Assembly: GCA_934254725.1 (NCBI GenBank)
Contig: CAKQLR010000037.1
Location: 1-18,422 of the forward strand
Direction: 5' to 3'
DNA length: 18,422 bases
Origin: an uncultured Clostridia bacterium
Lineage (GTDB): Bacteria; Bacillota; Clostridia; Christensenellales; Borkfalkiaceae
Shown: positions 1-7,975 of the stretch, piece after piece
Numbering within the stretch: the first letter of the stretch is position 1
Layout of the letters: the number at the start of each line of letters is the position of its first letter
Notes under the pieces: generated by a model
Seen by the model: the letters and a program-made list of their open reading frames with translations, nothing else
Told to the model about the DNA's origin: nothing
The model's database searches: none
Position numbers and translations under genes: made by a program

Positions 1-43
1 TGCATTGTTTACAAAACTGTTCTATATCTTTTTCGTTTACCAT
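1..43 (-). CDS. 5' end of an unidentified gene (partial, runs off left edge)
   Basis: An ATG at 43-41 on the minus strand opens a frame that stays open to the window edge and encodes MVNEKDIEQFCKQC (14 codons). The region before it is purine-rich: an AAGGA lies at 62-66, which at 18 nt is too far for an ideal ribosome site, and a GAAGAGAG-like stretch lies closer. It has the same orientation as every other gene here and follows the 1658-residue lipoprotein gene after a stem-loop. The Cys-x-x-Cys pair at residues 11-14 could be half of a metal site, but 14 residues are too few for any family call. Confidence 0.45.
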   Translation of the reverse strand, partial: MVNEKDIEQFCKQC

Positions 44-74
44 TGTTCTTTCTCTCTTCTTTCCTTTATTTTTT

Positions 75-104
75 CCTGCCCTTGCTTTTTGTTGCAAGGG
101 CAGG
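75..104. terminator. Perfect 11-bp stem-loop after the 1658-aa lipoprotein gene
   Basis: CCTGCCCTTGC (75-85) pairs perfectly with GCAAGGGCAGG (94-104) around an 8-nt loop. It begins 10 bp beyond the TAA of the minus-strand gene. Read on the minus strand, the stem is followed by an A-rich run, not a U-tract. Read on the plus strand, it is followed by TGTTTGTTTTTT (105-116), which fits an intrinsic terminator in that direction. It may end antisense transcription, or act as a U-tract-less 3' end for the minus-strand mRNA. The hairpin itself is certain; its direction of action is not. Confidence 0.6.
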
Positions 105-114
105 TGTTTGTTTT

Positions 115-3100
115 TTATCCTAGCGTTTCAACAAAATCGTAGATCGTAGTTTTGTCCGCCGAAAGTTTGTACCTGAAAGTCTTCCCACTACCCTCGTGAA
201 CGATGGTGTACTCGCCCTTTTCGGTGTCATATTCGGCTTCTGCTCCGATAATATAAACTTTGCCGTTGGCAATCAGGAGTATAATCTCGCCGTCGCCGTT
301 CGCTTCGAAGAATACCGTTCCGTCATCGTTTGATGCGACGGTCATCGTTTCGGAAGTGACCTCAACCGATTTATACGTTGCGAGAAGTTGCTTGCCCTCT
401 TCGCTCATCTCCGTATCGGAATTCAGAACGAAAGCTATTCTGTAATAGACCGACGCGGTTATTTTATGGTTATCGTCCTCCGTCCTGGAGATGAAGTAAA
501 TGGACATTCTGTCGCTACCGAGCAACGCGGAAGAATATTTAACAGCTTCTCCGTTCTTACTGAGCTTAACCGAACGCAAATTTCCGAATACCGCGTTCTT
601 GTTATCCGAGCCGATATATCTTTCCGTTTCAACGGTGTAACCATCTTCGGTGGAAAGGGTTTCAACCCTCGTGATGTAGTTGATGTAGTAACCGAACGTG
701 TTTCTGAATGCCGAGTGTGTTACGAATTGGAATACGGCTCTGTATGTAAATCCGTCGTCGCCCTCGAATTCTACTATATATGCAGAGTTCTTCTCATTCA
801 CGGTAAAGGTCGGGTTATTCATTTTAAGAATATTGCCGTTTGCGTCGTAAAGTTCCGCGCCCTCGCCGAAGTCCGCCAACATAGATTTGGATACTTCATC
901 GCCGTCTTCGTTAAACTCATACGAAACGGTAAGCGTGCCCACATCGTTTTTGTATTCGTTTGCATATTTTGCGCCGTAGATGACGTAGTATCTGTATAAG
1001 TTATCGAGGTATTTATACGCGGGAGCGGTAATAACCTGACGCATTGACGTGATTTCGTAAGTGCTTAAGCTTACGCCCGTCGAACTTTCTCCCTTGTAGT
1101 AAACATTCAGATCGAACTCGTACGTTCCGACGGTAAGGAATATTCTTACATTGCCTTGTTCGTCCGTTTCTCTGTTAAGGTATGCCCTGTATCTCGAAGA
1201 ACCTATAACTACGGTGCCGGATACTCTGAACTCCGAATTGCCGTCAGGTGCAAAGCAAATAGTTTTAAGTTCCGTTTTTGCTCCGCCGACCATTACGGGG
1301 TATTTCGATTTGGTGCTTTCTTCTCTTAAGAAGTCGATTGCAAAACCGCTGTTTTTGATGTAATTTTTGCCCTCGTAAGATTTTTGAGCCTCGAATTTAC
1401 CGAACGTTTTATCCTCGACAAAGCCGTATTTGTTGGCTTCCGTATTTGCGGAGTCCTTTTTGTAAATCGTAACGTTGCCGTTTTCCAAGCTGTAGTAGAA
1501 AGTTTCCTCGCTGTTTCTTACTACGAAACCACTGTTGTCGAACAGTAACGCTTCCAACGCTTCCGTATAATACGCGGCGCCTTTAAGCTCTACCACGGTA
1601 GCTTCGCCTGTCGCTTTATTGTAAGAGTATATACAGGACTGCTCGTTGTCGTCCGATTTGAAGTGAAGAAGCTTTTCTGTAATAAGCGTGTATCTGCCTG
1701 TTTGCTTACTGCCGCCTTTGTTGATTTTCACCGCGCCGCCGGCATCGTCGAGCAACAGTATAGACCAGTCTTTCGGATTTACGAATGCGGTTTCTATATC
1801 CTTATCGAGAACAATAAGTTCCCCATAAGTTTTGCCACCACGTACGAACTTGTTTTTACCTAAAGCGTATTCGCCTCTAATTGTTTCGGCACCGTTTTTA
1901 TAGGTGAAGAAAATTCTGTCGTTTTCTTTCGTATAAGTCCCTTCCCAAACATAATCGCGATTGCCGTTGCCGTCTATCGTGAACGTTTTGATTATGCTGT
2001 AACCGTCAAGCTCGAAGTATAAATCATAAGAAGCAAAGCCGTTTTCGGTATTCAGATACACGCCGTATTCTTCGCCCCTTAAAGTAAACATAGCGCCGTT
2101 AAGGTCGAAATATCTCGTAACATTATTTACAATCATAGTTACGCAGGTTTCGCTTATCGTATAATACACGCCTTCCGTGATATTGCCCTTTTCGTCAGTA
2201 TAACTGCCGGTGAAGCCGAAACCGTCAAGCTCGAGCTTTGAATTGTCGTAAGAATATTCTTTATCGAAATTTTTGTTGTAAACGGCAAATATTCTCGTAA
2301 CGGCGTTGTAGAGTAATATGTATTCAAACGAGAGTCCTTCGTCCGACGTAAACTTATAAACCGTCGCGTTAAACCTGGAAGGATTGGGTTTTACTTCTAC
2401 CCTGCCGCTTACGGGAGCTTTGCCTTCCGCAGTATATACGGCGCCGCCCTTTCCGTCTGTCGTTATGGTTTCCTTATCGTCTAAGCTGCCGTCAGGCAAA
2501 TAACGCATAGCGGTATATATTTCGCCGTCAAGACAGGTAAAGGTATTATCTGTCAGGTTCAACTCGAACAAGCGCTTTCCTCCCGTTGCAGTGGAAACGG
2601 TTATTATGTTTCCGTCCGAGGTAAACGTGCCGAATATGTTTTCTTTTTCGGAAGTGTAAGCCGCATAGTTATGTAACAACACAAGCTTATCGTCTCCGTT
2701 TTCAAACGTTTCTCCTTCCGTATGTGTCCCGTTCTTGGTTGCGTAACTATACCAGTAACATACGTTGTACCAGGTGCCGCCCGTCGCGGAGTTAACGGTA
2801 TAAAACTCGCATTCGGTTACGGTTCTCGCATCGAGCGGATTTGTTACAAGTTTTACGTCAACTCCGATTTCGAAGCTTTTAGTAACTATGTATTTAAATC
2901 TGCGGGTAGTCTCATCCTCGGTGTAAGTACCCGTAGAAATGAGAACGTATTCCTTTGTTTCGGTATAACCGTACAGAGAGGCTTTACCCTCTGTTTCGTC
3001 ATCAAAAACAAGGACGGGAGAATAGTAAACGCTGTCTGAGTCTCTGAAATAATACTCTCTGTAGCCCGATGCTTTAAGCTTTAATTCGTACTCGATTTCC

Positions 3101-5091
3101 GTTGCGTCGGAAGTTTCATCTTCGCCCTCGCCGCCTATTACTTCGCCGCCGGAAGTTTTCTTCTTTTCGGAAAGCAGACATTTATAAACTATATTTTTGT
3201 TTGCGGGAGCGTCATAGTAGGTTACTGTTACTATATATCCGCCGAATACGGATTTTTTAGTTTCGTAATTGCCCGTTACGGTTGTCGTGCCGTTTTTAAC
3301 GGTCGCTTTGTATAATCCGTCAAGCTCGAGCGAAGCGCCGTCTTTGTTTGTAAACGTACCGTCAAGAGCTTCGTCGTAAAGCATATAACAGCTTGTGTTT
3401 TTGCCGTCCTGTCCTTTTATTTCTACTTTCTTAGCGGTTAAGAATACTTTTCCGTCCGCATCTGTAAGCGTTATTTTATCGTTTTCAAACTCGCAATAAT
3501 ACGAACTCGCGGTTTTGTTTACGTAGTAAGCGGCTATTCCGAAGCCGTTGAACGCTATTGTGTAGTACCCGTCAAGATAGAATGTGAGACTTCCGTTTAA
3601 TACGACGCCCCTGAGCAACTTTCCCGTGTTGTATTCCTCTTCGTTTCTCACCCGGAATATCTCTACTTTTGTGGCGTTGCCTTGCTCGTCCGTTTCTTCT
3701 ACCGTGTCGAAAATCATAACGAGCGTTTTGCCTTTGAGCGTTCCGCTTGTAAACGTAGCTACGTATTGACCGTTTTCGTCAATCGTGAACGTACCTTCGG
3801 ACTCATCCCCGCCGTCGGAATAAGTTATCCCGTTAAAATCGTCCAAACGAACGGTTATATTGCGGTTTACTTTATCTTTAAGAGTATAAAGACTTCTTTG
3901 TTTTACCTGGCTGGGTCTGTAAATTATCGCGTAGGTGAACGTTCCGTCGTCGAGAAGCTTACCGTCGAGCACGACGTCTTTTTCCTCGTTGTCAAGCTCG
4001 AAAATGAAGGTATTCTTTTTCTCCGTTCTCTTGCCTTTGAATATAAATCCGCCGCGGGAAAGATATGCAACCTTGGGTTCGTTTTCGAATACGTAAACGA
4101 AATCTTCGCCTTTGAATACGTCTGCATAGCCTTTAAGCCATACCGCGGTGTAAACTTTATTGCCCGTTACGGGAATCTTTGCGGGGGCTTCCACTGCTTC
4201 GTCGTTATAGCATTTTTTACCCGTGGAATAAACGTTTTCTCCGTCAGTCCAACCGATAAGCCAGTAACCTTTTCTTTCAAACAAGCCCACGGGCGCGGTT
4301 ATTTCCTCGCCGTAGGAAGCTTCTATGCTCTTAACGCCGGAAGAAGTTCCGCCAGTCTGGTCCTCGCGGAAGAGAAGAGATACTTTCTCTCTTGTAAAAT
4401 ATCTTTTAAAAATATTGTTTGCCGAATTTTCGGATACGGTAATGGTTGTTACGCTATTTTCGGTTTCTATTTCGCTGAGACCTTCGTAGTCATCGGTCAT
4501 AGTGAGCGTTTCACCCACGAAAGCGTAACCTCTTTCGGTTTTTATTTCTTCCGTATCCGAGCCTTCGTTTTTAATATGTAATTCTATGGTGTATTCGGCT
4601 TTGTACTTCGCCTTAAGCGTAAGGTCAGAAGCGGGCATCTGCTCTCTGCCCGACACGGCTTTTTCGCCGTTAAACCAACCGCCGAACTGCAAATTCGATT
4701 TCGTAGGTGTTATGTCCTTCAGAAGTTCCGAAAGAATTTCGCCCGCCTTGACGGAAAGAGTCTTTGTTGAAAGAGTTCCGCCGTTCGCATCGAGAGTAAG
4801 AACGTATACGCGAACCCATTTTGCGTAATACGTCTTTTTTTCGGTAGGCGTTATTTTTTCAACCGCACTGCCGGAAAAACTTTCGTTCTCAAACCAGCCC
4901 TGAAATTCAAAGCCCTCTCTCACGGGAACGGGAAGCTCTATTTCCTTACCCTCTTCCGCTTTGATTGTTTCAATCGCGCTTCCGCCGTTTGTTTCGAAGC
5001 TTAATTCATAATTCTTTTTGCATGATGTAAGCCCCGCCGCCAAACAAATGCAAAACAGCGTAAGAAGCAATAATTTTGCGACTTTTTTCAT
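115..5091 (-). CDS. Giant lipoprotein with InlB/Flg_new modules and a long beta-rich repeat array
   Basis: This 1658-residue protein is predicted to be exported and anchored as a lipoprotein. Residues 1-24 form a lysine-started hydrophobic signal ending in the lipobox LTSC (lipidated Cys24). Two clear InlB B-repeat/Flg_new modules follow at about 28-92 and 96-164, with the TNGG/ANGG, GW and YAKW/AKY signature. A diverged module ends at about 318 (GYWLIGW, YTAVW). From about 410 to 1170 a loose 50-60-residue unit recurs, with a core of hydrophobic-LDG, aromatics, then G-x-Y/F-T and a beta-hairpin; examples start near 415, 506, 590, 953, 1028 and 1113. An acidic Gly-rich linker lies at about 646-664. 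There is no LPXTG and no C-terminal membrane segment, so lipid is the only visible anchor. The ATG start is supported by AAAAGGAG at 5098-5105. The gene follows the LRR lipoprotein gene after 49 bp and is probably co-transcribed with it. No enzymatic motif was seen; adhesion or structural display is an inference. Confidence 0.9.
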   Translation of the reverse strand: MKKVAKLLLLTLFCICLAAGLTSCKKNYELSFETNGGSAIETIKAEEGKEIELPVPVREGFEFQGWFENESFSGSAVEKITPTEKKTYYAKWVRVYVLTLDANGGTLSTKTLSVKAGEILSELLKDITPTKSNLQFGGWFNGEKAVSGREQMPASDLTLKAKYKAEYTIELHIKNEGSDTEEIKTERGYAFVGETLTMTDDYEGLSEIETENSVTTITVSENSANNIFKRYFTREKVSLLFREDQTGGTSSGVKSIEASYGEEITAPVGLFERKGYWLIGWTDGENVYSTGKKCYNDEAVEAPAKIPVTGNKVYTAVWLKGYADVFKGEDFVYVFENEPKVAYLSRGGFIFKGKRTEKKNTFIFELDNEEKDVVLDGKLLDDGTFTYAIIYRPSQVKQRSLYTLKDKVNRNITVRLDDFNGITYSDGGDESEGTFTIDENGQYVATFTSGTLKGKTLVMIFDTVEETDEQGNATKVEIFRVRNEEEYNTGKLLRGVVLNGSLTFYLDGYYTIAFNGFGIAAYYVNKTASSYYCEFENDKITLTDADGKVFLTAKKVEIKGQDGKNTSCYMLYDEALDGTFTNKDGASLELDGLYKATVKNGTTTVTGNYETKKSVFGGYIVTVTYYDAPANKNIVYKCLLSEKKKTSGGEVIGGEGEDETSDATEIEYELKLKASGYREYYFRDSDSVYYSPVLVFDDETEGKASLYGYTETKEYVLISTGTYTEDETTRRFKYIVTKSFEIGVDVKLVTNPLDARTVTECEFYTVNSATGGTWYNVCYWYSYATKNGTHTEGETFENGDDKLVLLHNYAAYTSEKENIFGTFTSDGNIITVSTATGGKRLFELNLTDNTFTCLDGEIYTAMRYLPDGSLDDKETITTDGKGGAVYTAEGKAPVSGRVEVKPNPSRFNATVYKFTSDEGLSFEYILLYNAVTRIFAVYNKNFDKEYSYDNSKLELDGFGFTGSYTDEKGNITEGVYYTISETCVTMIVNNVTRYFDLNGAMFTLRGEEYGVYLNTENGFASYDLYFELDGYSIIKTFTIDGNGNRDYVWEGTYTKENDRIFFTYKNGAETIRGEYALGKNKFVRGGKTYGELIVLDKDIETAFVNPKDWSILLLDDAGGAVKINKGGSKQTGRYTLITEKLLHFKSDDNEQSCIYSYNKATGEATVVELKGAAYYTEALEALLFDNSGFVVRNSEETFYYSLENGNVTIYKKDSANTEANKYGFVEDKTFGKFEAQKSYEGKNYIKNSGFAIDFLREESTKSKYPVMVGGAKTELKTICFAPDGNSEFRVSGTVVIGSSRYRAYLNRETDEQGNVRIFLTVGTYEFDLNVYYKGESSTGVSLSTYEITSMRQVITAPAYKYLDNLYRYYVIYGAKYANEYKNDVGTLTVSYEFNEDGDEVSKSMLADFGEGAELYDANGNILKMNNPTFTVNEKNSAYIVEFEGDDGFTYRAVFQFVTHSAFRNTFGYYINYITRVETLSTEDGYTVETERYIGSDNKNAVFGNLRSVKLSKNGEAVKYSSALLGSDRMSIYFISRTEDDNHKITASVYYRIAFVLNSDTEMSEEGKQLLATYKSVEVTSETMTVASNDDGTVFFEANGDGEIILLIANGKVYIIGAEAEYDTEKGEYTIVHEGSGKTFRYKLSADKTTIYDFVETLG
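1612..3864 (-). repeat. Degenerate 50-60-residue protein repeat array (coding)
   Basis: This is the part of the giant lipoprotein (about residues 410-1160) in which a diverged unit recurs. The unit has a hydrophobic-LDG or LDD start, alternating Tyr/Phe/Thr strands, a G-x-Y-T or G-x-F-T turn and then a further hairpin. Visible cores include LDDFNGITYS, LDGYYTIAFNGFG, LDGLYKATV, LDGFGFTGSYTD and LDGYSIIKTFTID. Spacing is irregular and identity is low, so unit borders are approximate. I do not recognise a named family for the unit. The alternating pattern suggests beta-sheet, either stacked or as beads on a string. Confidence 0.55.
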
Positions 5092-5097
5092 TTATTT

Positions 5098-5105
5098 CTC
5101 CTTTT
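5098..5105 (-). promoter_or_regulatory. Ribosome binding site for the giant lipoprotein
   Basis: AAAAGGAG on the minus strand lies 6 nt before the ATG at 5091, which fixes the start used for the lipoprotein signal peptide. Confidence 0.75.
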
Positions 5106-5140
5106 CGGCAACCGCGTAAACTCAGCCGATGTTTGTTTGA

Positions 5141-7930
5141 TTAAAGCTCCGTCTTTTTCCAGACGGCGTACAGTACGGCGCCGTTACGGGCGGAAACGAT
5201 ATCCTTCGTTTCTAAATCGGGCGTTTCGGAATTCTCTTCCTTAGCCCACCCCTCGAACGAGTAGCCCGCTCTTACGGGTGGCGTTATTTCGTTCATCTCG
5301 TTAACGTTAGACAAACCGTTTTCCTTAATTTCCACGGATACCACGTAATCCTTGTTTTCGGAAAGAGTGCAATTCCATACGATCGGTCTGAAAGAAGAAT
5401 TGAACTTGGAGTTCCATTCGGCGGATACCCCCTCTCCTTCCGCATAAACGGTTATTTGATTACACCAATATATCGCGTGTGCGCCTATTTTTTTGACGTT
5501 AGCGGGAATAACGAGCGATTTTAATCCACTCATTCCCTTGAACGCATAATTGCCTATACTTTCAAGCGATACAGGAAGAATAACTTCTTCTACTTTTTTC
5601 ATCTCCGCAAAGGCATAGTGACCTATTTCCTTTACACCGTCGGAAAAAGTAATTTTTTCTACGTTTGAACAGAGATAGAACACCATATCGCCGATTTTTT
5701 CAAGCGAAGCGGGAATGTTTATTTCGGTTAAACCGTCGCAATGAGCGAATGCGGAATCGCCGAGTTCCTTTACTCCGTCGCCGAGATCGAGTTTCGCAAG
5801 CGCGGAACATTGATAAAAAGCTTTATCGCCCACAGTCACAAGCGAGGACGGAAGGGTTAATTCTTTGAGTTCCGTATTTCCGAAAAACGCATAATTGCCT
5901 ATTTCTTCGAGAGTGTTCTCAAACAACACGCTGCCAAGCTTAACGCAGCCATAGAACGCGTAATCGCCGATTTTTATTATTTCGGTACCCTCGGTATCCA
6001 ACTCTTCAAGCGATTCGCACGCATAGAACGCAGACCGGCCTATCTCCTGCAATCTGAACGGCAAACTTACGTCTTTAAGCTTTACGCAGCCGTAGAACGC
6101 GTAATCGGGTATCTTTTTCAAGTTTCTGTTGAGCGATACCGAAGCAAGCTCCGAACACCCGTAAAAAGCCCCTTTACCTATGTATCTGACGTCCGTAAGT
6201 CCTGAGAATGCCTCTATAACGGGCAGACCGTAAAAAGCATAATCGGAAACGCCGATGGTTCCTTCACGAATTGTTATCGTTGTGGTTTTCACCGAACCGC
6301 CGTAACCTACCGCCCAGTTCCCGGCATAGACAACGCCGTCCACAGGGCTGTTGTAAAGCTTGGTCTTTTTGAAGGCGTTCGTACCTATCGAGGTTACGGT
6401 ATCCGGAATAATGGAAGTTCCCGTCTGCGTGTTATCGAGAAGCACGCAGGAATAGAATGCATATGCGCCGATTTTTTTAAGCCCGGGTGCAAACGAAATG
6501 GATTTGAGCACGGGACAGAAGAAAAAACAGTAATCATCTATTATCTCGACGCTGTCGTCGGTTGTATCGATTTTCCACAAAACAGGGCACTGAGCGAAAA
6601 CGTATTTGCCTATGACTTTGACGGACGCGGGTACGGATACCTGCAAAAGCTTCTGAGCTCCCTCGAACGTGTTATCCGCAATACCGAAAATGTTATCTCT
6701 GAAATCCGCATCGGACAGAGTGGTTAACTCATTCCTCTTTTCGGGTTTGCAGAAGATAAGCCAATTATCAGCATAAATGAACGGGTCATCGTTTTCGTAG
6801 GCGTCGTTGAACATCTTCGTGGAAGTAAACGCATGGGGACCTACGTGCGTGACCGTATCGGGTATGGAAACGGTCGCCACTTTCTCGCTTTTATAAAAGC
6901 AAGCCATGCCTATGTCCTCGGTTCCTTCTGGTAAAACAACTTCTGTAATTCCGTTGCATTCGGAGAAAGCATAGTCTCCTATCACCTTAACTGCCGAGCC
7001 TTCGGCAAACTCTATTTTTGCGAGCACGTCGCATTTGCAAAACGCGTTTTTGCCGATAGTTTCTACATTTTTGCCTATTTTTACGGAAGTAGCCGCCACG
7101 TTTGAGGTAAACGCGTATTCGCCTATGGACGTAACGCCGTCGGGAATTACTATTTCCTTAAGAGCCGAACAATCGGAAAAAGCCGAATTACCTATGGAAA
7201 TAACGCTGTCAGGAATTTCTATGCTTTCAAGAGAACGACAGTAAGCGAAAGTATAATCGCTTATCTGTTTAAGCCCGTCGGGTATGTTTATTGTTTCGAG
7301 CATACGGCAGGACTGAAACGCCGAAATGCCTAAATACGTAACGGAATTCGGCAAAACTACTCTGCCGAGTTTCGAGCAGTTATAGAAAGCGTTATCGCCT
7401 ATATAGGTAATGTTTTCGCCTACTTCTACAGCCTCTATACGACCGCTTCCTTTGAATGCCGCTTCCGCAATGCTCGTTACGGGCTTACCCCTGTAAACCG
7501 ATTCTATATAGACCGTGCCGGAAGCCGAACCTACTTTTGTTATTTCATACTCGGTATTGTTCTTTACGGGCGTATAGATACAGCCCGTTTCATACGATTT
7601 ATGAAAGTTCTTTATGTCCGACCATTCGGAGTTGCCATACTTCTTTCCGTCGCTCACCGACCTGACCTTTATGTCGTAATCGCCCTCTTTTAATTTTGAA
7701 AGCGAATACGAAGCCTTGCGGGAAACGTGTATTTCTTCCTCTCCCGTTTCTACGTTCGTGATGCTTAACTCATAGCTCTTAGCGTTCTCGTCAAGCGTCC
7801 AGGAAAGAGTATTTTCTTCATCCATTACGATATGCGCGGGAATGTCAAGCGCGGTTTTACCGCAGGCGGAAAAAGCTAAACAGACTATCGCACTTAAAAG
7901 CAAAACGCATAACAAACTTATTCTTTTCAC
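5141..7930 (-). CDS. BspA-like leucine-rich-repeat lipoprotein with Fn3-like and InlB-like modules
   Basis: The protein has 929 residues. Residues 1-23 form a lipoprotein signal with the lipobox FSAC (Cys23). About 33-110 looks like an Fn3-type domain (LSWTLDENAKSYELSI, then EGDYDIKVRSVSDG). About 125-840 carries roughly 27 LRR_5/BspA units of about 23 residues (IP-x-x-V-x-x-IG-x-x-AF-x-x-C), with two non-repeat insertions containing Asn-Trp (YADNWLIF, YAGNWAVGY). The repeat ends in a cap-like segment (TVYAEGEG, then PIVWNC) typical of LRR_5 proteins. About 860-929 is one InlB/Flg_new module (GYSFEGWA, LYAVWKK). The start is GTG: AAGGAGG at 7936-7942 sits 5 nt upstream, and no in-frame ATG, GTG or TTG occurs back to the preceding gene's TAA. 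BspA-like LRR proteins in other bacteria bind host or matrix proteins, so a surface-binding role is inferred. It lies between the double-VWA gene (45 bp) and the giant lipoprotein (49 bp), which suggests one operon. Confidence 0.93.
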   Translation of the reverse strand: MKRISLLCVLLLSAIVCLAFSACGKTALDIPAHIVMDEENTLSWTLDENAKSYELSITNVETGEEEIHVSRKASYSLSKLKEGDYDIKVRSVSDGKKYGNSEWSDIKNFHKSYETGCIYTPVKNNTEYEITKVGSASGTVYIESVYRGKPVTSIAEAAFKGSGRIEAVEVGENITYIGDNAFYNCSKLGRVVLPNSVTYLGISAFQSCRMLETINIPDGLKQISDYTFAYCRSLESIEIPDSVISIGNSAFSDCSALKEIVIPDGVTSIGEYAFTSNVAATSVKIGKNVETIGKNAFCKCDVLAKIEFAEGSAVKVIGDYAFSECNGITEVVLPEGTEDIGMACFYKSEKVATVSIPDTVTHVGPHAFTSTKMFNDAYENDDPFIYADNWLIFCKPEKRNELTTLSDADFRDNIFGIADNTFEGAQKLLQVSVPASVKVIGKYVFAQCPVLWKIDTTDDSVEIIDDYCFFFCPVLKSISFAPGLKKIGAYAFYSCVLLDNTQTGTSIIPDTVTSIGTNAFKKTKLYNSPVDGVVYAGNWAVGYGGSVKTTTITIREGTIGVSDYAFYGLPVIEAFSGLTDVRYIGKGAFYGCSELASVSLNRNLKKIPDYAFYGCVKLKDVSLPFRLQEIGRSAFYACESLEELDTEGTEIIKIGDYAFYGCVKLGSVLFENTLEEIGNYAFFGNTELKELTLPSSLVTVGDKAFYQCSALAKLDLGDGVKELGDSAFAHCDGLTEINIPASLEKIGDMVFYLCSNVEKITFSDGVKEIGHYAFAEMKKVEEVILPVSLESIGNYAFKGMSGLKSLVIPANVKKIGAHAIYWCNQITVYAEGEGVSAEWNSKFNSSFRPIVWNCTLSENKDYVVSVEIKENGLSNVNEMNEITPPVRAGYSFEGWAKEENSETPDLETKDIVSARNGAVLYAVWKKTEL

Positions 7931-7935
7931 TGCTG

Positions 7936-7942
7936 CCTCCTT
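7936..7942 (-). promoter_or_regulatory. Ribosome binding site deciding the GTG start of the LRR lipoprotein
   Basis: AAGGAGG on the minus strand lies 5 nt before the GTG at 7930. It is a near-perfect anti-16S match and explains why the gene starts at GTG. The upstream gene's TAA (7976-7978) is in the same frame, so no longer N-terminus is possible. Confidence 0.8.
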
Positions 7943-7975
7943 ACTTCGCGCTTTACGCTTCCCGTAATAACAGAT

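Noticed and set aside
3682..4581. Open frame of 299 codons on the plus strand
   Set aside because: It lies wholly antisense to the giant lipoprotein gene, has no ribosome site, and its translation is rich in Phe, Arg and Val without domain character. It is a shadow of the coding bias on the other strand.
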